Shown piece by piece: positions 1-8,613 of a DNA stretch of 12,631 nucleotides. The notes under the pieces were generated by a model. It did no database searches. It was given only the letters and a program-made list of their open reading frames with translations, and was not told where the DNA came from. The DNA comes from Gryganskiella cystojenkinii (lineage: Eukaryota; Mortierellomycota; Mortierellomycetes; Mortierellales; Mortierellaceae), in the NCBI GenBank assembly GCA_015852425.1, contig JAAAIG010000217.1, positions 1 through 12,631 of the forward strand, read 5' to 3'. The position numbers and the translations under genes are program-made. Position 1 is the stretch's first letter; every line of letters starts with the position of its first letter.

Positions 1-182
1 AAAAAAAATACCTCTTGTTCTTTTGCTGTCGTTGCCTTTCCCACGAAGTGAACGCGCCTAACCCACCTAGAAACATCACAGTTTTTCGATTCCGTAGTTT
101 TCGACCACCTTTCAGGTCCAGCACGCGTTTCTTATTTTTTGGTTTCATCTTCACAACATATTCATTCTTGACCTCGATCACC

Positions 183-1817
183 ATGCCAAAGCGAGCACGC
201 CATCAAGAAACGTTACCAGCTCGTCAATCGGCTCGATTACGACAAAAACAACAACAACAGCAACAACAATCAAGCTCGGATGCAATCGACGCTAAGCCAA
301 GTCCATTGGCCATTCCAGAGATCATGCAACTAATTGGCGATTACCTCGATACACTCTCAATCACCATTTGTTTGCGTGTCTCTCGTTCTTGGAACCAAGC
401 TTTTCTACACAGAATCTGGAGAAACGTCAGGATCGCACTCCATCAATATGACGGTTCGCTCTTCGCCTACCTTGACAAGAATTCGGATTTGATAAGAAGA
501 CTAGTGACAACGGCACCCAACAGTCGAATCGAGTTTCTGAACGGGAACCATCTGCACTGTCGTCAGTTGTCGCAACTAGATGTTAATGGATCCAACACGA
601 ACGAGCCCGTTCTGAGCGAACAAAACTTTGTTGACCTCATCAAGACTCACCAACCGACCTTGAGAAGAGTGTCCTACATGCCTGCAGCCTCGGAAGACCT
701 ACTGGATGCGGTCCAAGGTTGTTCTCACTTGCAGCAACTCAAGATTCGACTTCCGAGCCAGACATGGGACTCGTTCGATCGTTGGAGGAACCGGTTCGAC
801 TCTCTCTGGTCGCGAGTCAAGATCCTGATCATGAGCGGAACGGGGACACCGCTTGCGGAAAGTGCTACACCGAATATCTCAGAAATGGCCACTCTCCTTG
901 CGAATACAGGATCGACTCTCATCCAAGAACTCGAATTGTCGACGGAACGGTACCAACGGCCGATGCTACAGGCGCATTTACTTCTGATCCTAAAGAGTCC
1001 CGATCTGGCATGCCTAACATGGGTGACTAAGGATGAGATGCAAAACCCGCAGGATGTCGTGGCCCTGTTGGCCGAGGCGGTTCGTCAAGAAATGAATTTT
1101 GGACAGAAATTGGCCAAGATCTCTCTCCCCTTTGCCGAGTTTGCGAACCAGGATTTCAAGGATCTGATCCAATCGCTCTTTGCCCTGACAAGGATTGACT
1201 TATTGTACTCCAATTTTGATGCCGGGTCATGGAGGGTCCTTCAAGTCGATGTCCCTCGATTTTTAACCACGCTCAAGGAACTTGATGTTCGATTTTGCCG
1301 TCAGGTCACAGGGGCCATGGTCCACAGTATCTTGTGTTCGGTACTCACATTGGAGGTTCTCTGTGCCGATGTTATCACCGACAGAGATATTGATGAACAG
1401 CCCTGGATCTGTAACCGGTTGAAGCTCCTGTCGTTGCCGTTTCTTCTCTATCTAGACGCATCCCAGCCAAAGGTTTTCGCCCGGCTGGCTCGATTCGAGT
1501 ACCTCGAGACCCTGAGCATGGGAGTGTACTCGATAAGATGCCATCTAAATCAAATCATGATCGATTCTGGGGATTGGAAAAAACACTGTCTCCAGTTATC
1601 TCTCGAACACGGATTGGATTCGTTGAGGAGTCTGAGAAGGCTGCGGTTCCTGAAGGGTTCAAATTGTAAGCGAACGGTGTGGAGGGAGTCAGAGGCACGA
1701 TGGGTGTTGCAAAACTGGGTCAGTCTGAGGCACCTGGAGGGAGTCGAACTCGATTCAGAGGCGAAGAAAATTTTGACAGCTCGAATCAACGTCCTCACCT
1801 TCTGTCTAGACTTTTAG
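183..1817 (+). CDS. F-box protein with LRR-like C-terminal region
   Basis: Intronless gene for a 544-aa protein, probably a substrate-recognition subunit of an SCF (Skp1-Cullin-F-box) ubiquitin ligase; substrate unknown. The ATG at 183 is the only in-frame ATG in the long open frame; the frame stays open upstream to about position 15, but with no Met. The N terminus is basic (MPKRAR...), followed by a Gln tract at residues 21-29 encoded by CAA/CAG repeats. The F-box is at about residues 41-82, with the pattern LAIPEIMQLIGDYL, then CLRVSRSWN and a terminal IWRNV. The remainder (about 90-544) has irregularly spaced Leu-rich segments such as LKELDVRFC and LETLSMGVYS, typical of degenerate LRR repeats in fungal F-box proteins. 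No transmembrane segment is evident. F-box/LRR proteins form large expanded families in Mortierella-like fungi, so no orthologue name is given. Family assignment is firm; the target is unknown. Confidence 0.85.
   Translation: MPKRARHQETLPARQSARLRQKQQQQQQQSSSDAIDAKPSPLAIPEIMQLIGDYLDTLSITICLRVSRSWNQAFLHRIWRNVRIALHQYDGSLFAYLDKNSDLIRRLVTTAPNSRIEFLNGNHLHCRQLSQLDVNGSNTNEPVLSEQNFVDLIKTHQPTLRRVSYMPAASEDLLDAVQGCSHLQQLKIRLPSQTWDSFDRWRNRFDSLWSRVKILIMSGTGTPLAESATPNISEMATLLANTGSTLIQELELSTERYQRPMLQAHLLLILKSPDLACLTWVTKDEMQNPQDVVALLAEAVRQEMNFGQKLAKISLPFAEFANQDFKDLIQSLFALTRIDLLYSNFDAGSWRVLQVDVPRFLTTLKELDVRFCRQVTGAMVHSILCSVLTLEVLCADVITDRDIDEQPWICNRLKLLSLPFLLYLDASQPKVFARLARFEYLETLSMGVYSIRCHLNQIMIDSGDWKKHCLQLSLEHGLDSLRSLRRLRFLKGSNCKRTVWRESEARWVLQNWVSLRHLEGVELDSEAKKILTARINVLTFCLDF
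242..272 (+). repeat. CAA/CAG microsatellite coding polyglutamine
   Basis: A short trinucleotide run of CAA with one CAG interruption encodes the Gln-rich stretch just before the F-box. Such tracts are length-variable and probably disordered. It is in frame and does not disrupt the gene. Confidence 0.7.
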
Positions 1818-2044
1818 CTGTGCTCTTTGTAAAGTTATTCAATGTAAAATCCACGAGGCGACCAAGTGGTATCCAGACCGTTATTATTATTTGTTGTTGT
1901 TGTGGTTGTTTTTTTGGTGGGTCGCGTCCTGCCTTTTTTTGTTTGTGCGCGTGGTGCGTGTTGTGTTCACAAGGCTCGAGTCATTTGATTCATTTCTCAT
2001 TTACTTTCCTTCTCACTTTCAATCACGGACCCATTCACCTTTCC

Positions 2045-3211
2045 ATGAAGGACACAACCAAAAAGACTCGGAAACCCAAGAAGGGCTCTCAGGACGCGAT
2101 TGGTGCCTCCGAGACACGAGCGGATGCCCATGCTCAAAAGGATCAACCACAAGCAAATAATAACCTCGATGATTTTGCCACCAGCACTGGCTCTAGTTCC
2201 ACCGGTAGTAGAAGTAGTCCAAGTGGCGCATCACACAACAAAACTCAATCCCGATTGACATCAGCAACCCGAATCAACACTAATGGCACCGCCTCCACCG
2301 CCACTACTGCCTCCTCTGCATCAACAGGCGTCGTCCGGGACGTCTCCTCCATCTTCTCACCCGAACTCTCTCGTCAGTTCCACTCTCTCGACGCCGCCAA
2401 GGAACATTTTATGAAACTCGCTCAACGCCATGGCTTCTCCCTCAAAGTCCGTGGCAGTAACTTTGATCAAGAGTTCGCCAACCTCGCCTGTGCACTCTCG
2501 GGGAAATACCGACCCCCGGTCCAACCAGGGACCGTCCGAAAACGCGTCAACGCCATCTCGAGGTTAACAGACTGTCCGTTTCATATCCGGTTCAGTCGAA
2601 GCAAAGCCAATCCCATGCATCCACATGACAAAGGATTTATTGTCGCCAAGAGCTCTTGTCTTGCGCACAATCATCCGTTCGGACGCGAGTTCCCAACCAT
2701 GTCGGCCTACAGACGGACAAAAGAGGATGAGGATTGGATTGTAGAATCCTACCGACAAGGTATCCCCAACAAGACCATCATTGAATTGTTCGAGGCTAAA
2801 GGTGAAGGACGGGCCCTCCAAGATTACACCATCAGGAATATCAAGAACCGGTACGACAAGATGGAGGAAGAGGCCGCAGCCGCAGCCGCAGCTGCAGCGG
2901 GGGCAACATCAGTAGCGGACGCGCAAGAGAACAAAGTAGACGACTCAGGGCCGGAACAAAATACTGTGGATCCCATCCTGTATCAAATGGATTTGTTGAT
3001 GCAGGAAATCACCAGTTCTCCCGCTGAGCGTCGGAAACGGTACTGGGACGCGCTAGAGGCCAAGATTGCATCCTGTCGACTCATCAGTGGAGGACCCAAA
3101 GTCTTAAAAGCGAGAGGCGCTCGAAACAGAGCTGCCTGGTCGGCATCACCATCTCCAGTAATATCAATCAAGAGACGCCGTAATGGGTTGAAAAATGATA
3201 ATGATGGATAA
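2045..3211 (+). CDS. FAR1/MULE-type zinc-binding domain protein lacking a transposase catalytic domain
   Basis: Intronless gene for a 388-aa protein. The ATG at 2045 is the first in-frame ATG after the upstream F-box gene stops. Residues 1-100 are basic, then Ser/Thr/Asn-rich and probably disordered. Residues about 117-212 resemble a FAR1/WRKY-GCM1 zinc-binding domain. It opens with a helix (DAAKEHFMKLAQRHGF), followed by candidate ligands C149, C177, H208 and H210 (C-x27-C-x30-H-x-H, ending in the hallmark HNHP). Residues 227-272 match the helical region that follows this domain in MULE transposases (WIVESYRQGIPNKTIIELF, then YTIRNIKNRY). A nine-Ala tract (277-285) follows, then a helical segment (309-341) and a basic tail with KRRR (377-380), a possible nuclear signal. 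The DDE catalytic domain expected next in a transposase is absent. It is most likely a DNA-binding regulator of transposon ancestry; its targets cannot be inferred. A truncated element is the alternative, but the frame is intact. Confidence 0.75.
   Translation: MKDTTKKTRKPKKGSQDAIGASETRADAHAQKDQPQANNNLDDFATSTGSSSTGSRSSPSGASHNKTQSRLTSATRINTNGTASTATTASSASTGVVRDVSSIFSPELSRQFHSLDAAKEHFMKLAQRHGFSLKVRGSNFDQEFANLACALSGKYRPPVQPGTVRKRVNAISRLTDCPFHIRFSRSKANPMHPHDKGFIVAKSSCLAHNHPFGREFPTMSAYRRTKEDEDWIVESYRQGIPNKTIIELFEAKGEGRALQDYTIRNIKNRYDKMEEEAAAAAAAAAGATSVADAQENKVDDSGPEQNTVDPILYQMDLLMQEITSSPAERRKRYWDALEAKIASCRLISGGPKVLKARGARNRAAWSASPSPVISIKRRRNGLKNDNDG
2875..2898 (+). repeat. GCN repeat coding polyalanine
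   Basis: Tandem GCA/GCC/GCT codons encode nine consecutive Ala residues, separating the MULE-like helical segment from the C-terminal region. Mixed codons make it more stable than a pure microsatellite. Confidence 0.6.
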
Positions 3212-3388
3212 ATACTCTCATCGTAGCTAAGAAAAAAAAATAGGCACAAAATCAAAAGCCCATGATGTCAACGTTCTTTGTTCCACCCATCCCACAGGAA
3301 AAGGTAACTCCATGCCAGTAAGCCAGGGGACCGAGAGAAATGGAGTTTCTGAAAAAAAAAAGTCAAGGCCTGTTCGGTGATGATTTTT

Positions 3389-3394
3389 TTTATT
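3389..3394 (-). terminator. Poly(A) signal of RPS28
   Basis: AATAAA on the minus strand, 36 bp downstream of the RPS28 stop codon. Position and hexamer suit a cleavage/polyadenylation signal. Confidence 0.55.
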
Positions 3395-3430
3395 CCTGCA
3401 GAAAAATGATAATAAGGCAAGCGGTCCCTT

Positions 3431-4535
3431 TTAACGGAGACGACGGGCCTCACGCTCAGACTCCATAAGGCAGAGGATATCGCCTATAATTTCAAGGGAT
3501 GGGTAAAAAACAGATGGGTTGTTAGGTGACGTGGCTCTACTGAGAGACGTAATGGAAGATCCCGACATAGAGAGTGGAGTCCTGATAGATAATGTTCGTT
3601 CGAGTTTTGTCTTTGTTCCTGGTTGTCGATTTGTTGATGACGAGTCCTGAGCGAAGGCTGAGGTGGAGTCCGACGCTGGACCATGTCAAAGAATCGACTT
3701 TTACCCTCCATGCTTGCTCTTCAAATGGTTTGTTCTGTGTAGTGATGTCTTTATCGTTGAAAGCCCCGCGGTCGTCAATAACGGCGGTGGCGCGCCACTC
3801 CAGTTCCACAATCGTTATCCAAAAATATGACAGAAAAGGTATTTGAGAGTCGATTAAAGCTCACGTACCCTCACGGACGGGTCCCTTAACGTTACGGATA
3901 ACGTTGCGGACGCTGTTGGAGTTGGAGGGATCGTCGTTCAACTCGACCTTGACCTGGGTGACACCACCGCGGGAGCCGGTACGGCCGAGAACCTTGAGAA
4001 CCTTGGCGTGCTTGACAACGGTCTTATCCTGTGATAGGAAAAAAACAGGTTGAAAGTTAGTTCGGTGAAAGGTCTGATGGGTAGTTGGCGATTTCTGGGT
4101 CTCTGAAGTCGAGGTCCTTTTTTTGGATTGATGCAAACAAAAAAAGAAGTTGATCGCCAACGGTCTGGTTGATGCCGACAAAAGACACGTTCCCGAAATC
4201 AATAAAAAATTGGTTCCGAGTTGCTCGCCTTATTTATAACCTCGCCTGTAAAGGCCAAGGTCAATAAGAGTAACAGCGCCGCGCCTCGTGTTGTTCTCTC
4301 TAATCGTCACCATCCTGCATCAAAAGATCAAGGGTTCATCCAGACCCAGATCTGATTTCTTTGATTACGGCTTTTTTTTTAACTTCGATCCTGATCCTGA
4401 TTAGGTGATGTCGAGATGTGAAGATGCAGATGAATACTCTGATCCCGATGTCACTGTAATTGACTTCCTTGGTCTCGCAACGTTAGCCCTCTTCCTCTGG
4501 TACTGCGGTCCTAAGTAATCTCGCCTCCATACCAT
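3431..4535 (-). CDS. RPS28: 40S ribosomal protein eS28 (RPS28), three coding exons
   Basis: Small-subunit ribosomal protein eS28, located near the mRNA exit side of the 40S subunit. Proposed exons on the minus strand: 4533-4535 (ATG only), 3869-4028 and 3431-3483. Introns are 4029-4532 (504 bp, donor GTATGG, acceptor CACAG, branch-like ACTAAC at 4056-4061) and 3484-3868 (385 bp, donor GTACGT, acceptor TAG). The splice G|GC restores Gly at the second junction. The product is 71 aa. Exon 2 carries the family core [19 protein letters not shown] and [10 protein letters not shown]; exon 3 gives [16 protein letters not shown] and the stop, matching the invariant eS28 C terminus. Family members are usually 67-69 aa, so about four residues are inserted in the middle. 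Exons 2 and 3 are certain. The start is inferred: the first ATG-GT upstream is ATG|GTGACG near 4309, but ATG|GTATGG at 4533 has a better donor and a CACC context. Either way exon 1 codes only Met. Confidence 0.88.
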
Positions 4536-4543
4536 GGTGAGAT

Positions 4544-4929
4544 CTGTTTGTTGAGAAAGAGGAGGATCAAAAAAATTTTCCCCTGCACTCACTTGCCCAA
4601 GTGAACGAATCGACCGCTGTTTGGCGACAAGCCACCCACTTTTCGAGATTTTGCCACTAAAATTGGCATTTCACGTACACTCTCCTATTTCATACGTATT
4701 TAAAATGCACGCTTTCTCTCCACGTCTTGTTGCCTGCAAGCTTTTTTGTTATTGTGGGCTGAGGGTCACGCCTATGTCCTCCTAGCCTCTTGGTCGACAA
4801 CTAAACAAGGCAGCGCCTCCTCAAATTCACGGAAATAGGATGTATATGTACAATGGATGCGGTTTATTTTTTTTGTTTTCTCTTTTCGTGCGGTCCGAGT
4901 CCGTAATCTTGAGCAACTCGAGCAGTAGC
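4544..4929 (-). promoter_or_regulatory. RPS28 upstream region, with possible 5'UTR intron
   Basis: About 390 bp between the RPS28 start and the HUB1 stop (both on the minus strand), with no credible ORF. It must hold the HUB1 3' end and the RPS28 promoter. Immediately upstream of the proposed ATG, a good donor (GTGAGT at 4587-4592) and an acceptor (CAG at 4544-4546) could define a 49-bp 5'UTR intron. This would leave only an 11-nt stretch before the next donor, so I consider it weak. A T/A-rich stretch near 4700 is TATA-like but not a clean box. Confidence 0.35.
4863..4868 (-). terminator. Poly(A) signal of HUB1
   Basis: AATAAA on the minus strand, 61 bp downstream of the HUB1 stop codon, followed by an A-rich tract on that strand. 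Confidence 0.5.
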
Positions 4930-5576
4930 TTAGTTGTAGTACAATTCGATACTCATACCGTCGTGGATCTCATAGTCATCCAAAGTGATGTGATCCTTGT
5001 AGATGTTGTACCTAAGACAAGAAAAAAACCAGAAAAAAAGATAGTATTGGTGAGAACCGATTCTATTAGGGTCGCGAAAGGGGAATGACCCTGTGCGGAC
5101 GAAACCAAGTCTGTTCACTAGATATTAAACATACCACTTCTTGAGGACAATCTTCTCCCAGTTTGTTCCAGTCTGGGCAGCAATCAACTTTTTGAGATCT
5201 CCAACGGTATCGTCACCACTATCAGGAAGGAAAGAAAGCGGGAAGAGGATTAATGACTGAAAGCCTTGCATTGGCAGGAGTCGTCCATTACAGAATAGTC
5301 CTGCCAGTATTTTTGTCCGCAGTATCCTGATTATCCTCCGATTAAGCATGGCGACAAGGAATGTCCAACTTGTCCATGTAGTCGAAAAGCATGGTCACCG
5401 GCTCGATGCTTAAACTCTTTTAGTCTGCGCCTCCATGTTCCAGAAGCCCAAGTCGATGTGCCCTGTGAAGTTGAATGAGAGGGAGAGGGAGAGTGAGAAG
5501 TACTCGGGAGTAGGACGTACTTGCACTTGACGCGGACCTTCTTGCCGAGACGATCGTTGCAGATAACTTCAATCAT
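4930..5576 (-). CDS. HUB1: Ubiquitin-like modifier Hub1 / UBL5
   Basis: Ubiquitin-fold protein that binds the spliceosomal protein Snu66 non-covalently and affects splice-site choice. Exons on the minus strand: 5521-5576, 5135-5218 and 4930-5011. Introns are 5219-5520 (302 bp, donor GTACGT, acceptor TAG) and 5012-5134 (123 bp, donor GTATGT, acceptor TAG). Junction codons AA|T (Asn) and TG|G (Trp) restore the frame exactly. The product is 73 aa, the usual Hub1/UBL5 length. It begins [19 protein letters not shown], continues [15 protein letters not shown] and IVLKKWYNIYKDH, and ends [15 protein letters not shown]. The C terminus has the Hub1 YY-x ending in place of ubiquitin's Gly-Gly, so conjugation is not expected. 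The gene lies head to head with TFB3 and upstream of RPS28 on the same strand. Assignment is very secure. Confidence 0.96.
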
Positions 5577-5905
5577 GATGTGCGTATCGAGTTTAAATGG
5601 GAGGGGGAGGAAAGGAGAAACTGATGGAAAGAGATGTCAGCATGCGGTCGCTTTTGTGGCACATTTCGATTTCTCAGCTGCGCCACAAATTTCATGACCT
5701 ATAAAGGGGAATTGCACTCGCGACAAACAAATTGCATTTCGATTGTTTCTCTTGTTTGTTCGCATCCCCATTGTCGAACCTCCTTTTGCTGTCTATTCGA
5801 CCTACTCCGCCATCGACTCTTTCAATTGGAAATTAGGAAGACTAGCCGTTTGTTCGAATTCGCCCCTGGGACAAGAACCAATTCCACCGACAACACAGAC
5901 GCAGC
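5577..5905. promoter_or_regulatory. Shared divergent promoter of HUB1 and TFB3
   Basis: This 329-bp region separates the two divergent start codons, so both core promoters and leaders must lie here unless a 5'UTR overlaps the other gene. On the plus strand TATAAA occurs at 5700-5705, 206 bp before the TFB3 ATG. A CCAAT motif on the minus strand (ATTGG at 5825-5829) lies closer to TFB3. The first plus-strand ATG of the TFB3 frame with a good context is 5906. Element roles are inferred from motif and position only. Confidence 0.5.
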
Positions 5906-7530
5906 ATGGCGACCATTACGATGGCGAGCTCCATGTTTGACGGTTCGTAAAAAAAATTGGTGGCAACAGACGACTAATTCTATGTTTTTACCAGTCTCTG
6001 CTTTCAGAGTTATACTCATACTATCTCTTCTCCTGTTTACCACAAATCATAGACGATATTTGCCCCGTCTGTCAAACAGATCGATACCTGAACCCACAAA
6101 TGAAGCTCAAGGTCGGTCCCTGTTTTCACAAGATGTAAGTTTTTTTTTTTTCCTCTGGCAGCTTTCCATGTGTCCTTGACTATTAGGCAAAAACAAACAG
6201 TATTGTATCTTTTACTGATATGTCTCTTTCGTTTTTGCCCACATAGGTGCGAGAACTGTATAGAACGGCTCTTTGCTCATGGACCAGCACCGTGCCCGAC
6301 CTGTCGAACGACACTTCGAAAAGCCACGTTTTCTGAGCAGACATTCGAGGATCTGACAGTCGAGAAGGAGGTGCGGATTCGGAGGCAGATGGCACAAAAG
6401 TGAGTTGCCTCGAGCAAATGCCTTCTGATATGTGTCTAAGGCTGTGCATCGAACTGCATGATCTTTGGCCACTTGCTGACAAATCACTTTCCCCCCTTCC
6501 TTCATAGATTCAACAAGCGGCGGGAGGATTTCAAATCCTTGAGGGAGTACAATGATTATCTAGAAAACATTGAGAATATGAGTAAGGATTGAGAAAACTG
6601 GGAACTCACTTTTTTGTCTCCTCGTCCTTGTACAATAACACCATTGTAACAGATTGGCTAACGAGACATTTTTTTATAAAAAAAATAGCTTTCAAACTAG
6701 TGAACGAGATCGAGGTCGAGGCTACAAAGCTGGAGATTGACAAATTTGCTGCTGAGAACCGAGATTATATCCGCATGAACGCTGATCGTCAGGTAAGATC
6801 GAAAGCTGGAGATATCTTCTAAGTAGCACTTCAAACAAAAAAAAAGGAACAGTATTCTAATTTGTCGATTTTTGTTCAATTATTCCAGGCCATTGAATCG
6901 CGTCTTGCAAAGAACAAACTGGAGCAACAACGGAAGGAACGCCAAAACAAGCATGAAGCTTATCTGAAGGAACTACAGGCAGAAGAGGCCGCCAAGAATG
7001 AGGACAAAAAGATGTTGATTCAGGAACTGGCTACCTCGGACAAATCTGCCAAGACCATCATTGCACAACGACAGGCGATCACCCTCAAAAAGACATCCAT
7101 GCGCAAGACCGAGGTCAAGGCATCATCGTCGACTAACGGTGCTGCTGGAGGCGTTGGATCCAGTGGATCCACACCTTTGATGATGTCAGATGCGTATTGG
7201 CGCCTGCAACGAGATGAGGAGATGATGGATCGCCAACGAGAGGAAGACGAAGAGATGAACGGAGAGCCATTTGATCCCGTTCAGTCCAAGTACATGGATG
7301 TCGACCTCGGCGTTGGTTATGTGAACAGTGTCAACAACAACAAGGCCCATGCTGGTGGTCTTCAGTACCCGTTGTTGACGTCCAGTATTGGTGTCAAGGA
7401 TCTCTATATCGAACCTACGGGGGTACAATCGGTGAGCCGAATGTCCAAGGCTGGAGGATACCGGGCTGGATTCGGATACTCTCGAGCCATCGAGGACGCA
7501 CACACGGCGCTCTTTGTTCCTGCGCTTTAA
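5906..7530 (+). CDS. TFB3: CDK-activating kinase assembly factor MAT1 / TFIIH subunit Tfb3, six exons
   Basis: RING-finger subunit that assembles the Cdk7-cyclin H kinase and anchors it to TFIIH, acting in transcription initiation, nucleotide-excision repair and CDK activation in the nucleus. Exons: 5906-5942, 6053-6134, 6247-6399, 6508-6581, 6689-6792 and 6889-7530. All introns are GT-AG, 96-112 bp, and every phase is consistent; the first donor (GTTCGT) is non-consensus but forced by frame. The product is 363 aa against about 310-320 in human and yeast. The N-terminal C3HC4 RING uses C15, C18, C35, H37, C40, C43, C55 and C58. It is followed by the family segment TLRKATFSEQTFEDLTVEKEV and NKRREDFKSLREYNDYLE. 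The centre is a long charged coiled coil (about 140-205), then a Ser/Gly/Asn-rich linker that accounts for the extra length. The C terminus keeps the MAT1 motif AGGYRAGFGYSRAIEDAHTALF-like helix that binds the kinase-cyclin pair. It shares a promoter with HUB1. Confidence 0.95.
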
Positions 7531-7629
7531 GCATATCTATCAGATCGATCTTACACAGTCTCTCTAATCTCACGGATCATCTTTCCTTTTCGCTAAACAT
7601 CCAAAAAGCGTTTTTCTGTCAAATATCAA

Positions 7630-7635
7630 AATAAA
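7630..7635 (+). terminator. Poly(A) signal of TFB3
   Basis: AATAAA 100 bp after the TFB3 stop codon on the same strand, a typical distance for a fungal 3'UTR. Confidence 0.5.
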
Positions 7636-8430
7636 GGAATGCTCCTGGTCACAGTCAACAACTTTGTCTAGTATCTTGTATTTCCGATCGTGTGCGGTGT
7701 CGAAAGCACATTACAAAAGGCAAGCGATCAGCCACATTTGCACTCCCCGTGGGTCTCGCTCCGTAGTCATTATCCCTTTTTGACCTGTCGTTTGGTTTGA
7801 GATACTATAATATGTGATACATAAATGCCCTATTCTTCTTTTCCAGGTTGTTATCTACAGCGAGAGCGTTGTCCAACCTGCGTCTCTGAGCCCTGCAATC
7901 GGATGGTCTGACGCCTCCAAAAAAAAACTAAAAAAATGCGCCAACACGCAAGTCAACAATTGTAGTGTGGGATGCACAAAATATTTGAGTTTGCACATGA
8001 AAATTATGCATGCCTTTCGAAGTGAAAAAAGGATAGAAACGCCAAGATCTCGACATCGGACAATCAAGTACTGGAGGCGACAAGACCATCGCTTTGAGGC
8101 TTGTCCACCGTCCCTTCAGAGTGTTAGTAATACTTCATTGTGGGGTCTTGTTTGACAGATATTGGAGAAAGGACAGTTCGGGGGTATCGTGTTGCCGAGC
8201 AGCACCTGAGTTTTGGTCAGGCACGACTTAGACCGAAAGACCTTTAAAAAGAAATCCAAACCCAAAAAAAAAGGCTCTCATCGTTTTATTATTTGTCGTC
8301 CGTCGCCCCGATTGTAGACGGAATAAATGTCGTTGTGTTCTCCGCTCCACTCACACAGCCCTGCTGGCCTTTTTTTTTTACTGTTGTCTGAACAAGTCGG
8401 GGGACCATTGTCCGTTCCTGAACATCTTTT
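7636..8430. other. Gene-poor intergenic stretch
   Basis: About 800 bp between the TFB3 3' end and the leader of the next gene. An open stretch at 7814-8155 (+) would encode 113 residues, but it is low in recognisable motifs, crosses poly-A runs and has no homologue I recognise, so I do not call it a gene. Two adjacent short stem-loops lie at 8189-8205 and 8205-8221. No tRNA, 5S rRNA or convincing snoRNA boxes were found. Confidence 0.5.
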
Positions 8431-8439
8431 TTGAGATTT

Positions 8440-8613
8440 GCTCATCTTCCCTTTCTTTTCCTTTCTTCTTTTCTTTTCTTCTACTCCACACACCAGTCCA
8501 CCTCCACAGAACTCTTTTCAATCTCCACCACTCCCTCCTCCTCCCTCCCTTCTCTCTTTCTCCATCGAAACCACTGCATCTACTTTTGTCCACGTAGACC
8601 TCCTTCCCCGCTC
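8440..8613 (+). promoter_or_regulatory. C/T-rich leader of the GPI-protein gene
   Basis: A strongly pyrimidine-rich plus-strand tract (mostly CTT, TCC and TTTTC runs) ends at the ATG. CT-rich blocks just upstream of the start are common in well-expressed fungal genes. There is no in-frame ATG upstream of 8614, which supports that start. Confidence 0.5.

Noticed and set aside
3484..3868. Search for a snoRNA hosted in the second RPS28 intron
   Set aside because: Ribosomal-protein introns often host snoRNAs, but no RTGATGA box occurs on the sense strand here. A TGATGAC near 3637 is on the antisense strand, with CTGA only about 10 nt away.
4231..4238. TATAAATA on the minus strand within RPS28 intron 1
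   Set aside because: A transcript starting just downstream would contain no ATG before or within exon 2, so it could not produce eS28.
4401..4592. 63-residue open frame on the minus strand
   Set aside because: It lies in the RPS28 leader and first intron, has no recognisable homology, and would need a GTG start that is better read as a splice donor.
5634..6179. 181-residue open frame across the TFB3 start region
   Set aside because: It reads through TFB3 exons 1-2 and introns in another frame, ignoring clear splice sites and the RING codons.
7814..8155. 113-residue open frame with a few Cys and His
   Set aside because: The Cys/His spacing (C-x3-C-x6-H-x4-H) does not fit a C2H2 finger. It crosses poly-A runs and resembles no family I know.
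8215..8290. C/D-box snoRNA-like pair (CGATGA and CTGA) on the minus strand
   Set aside because: The C box deviates from the consensus, there is no terminal stem, and no internal C'/D' pair is present.
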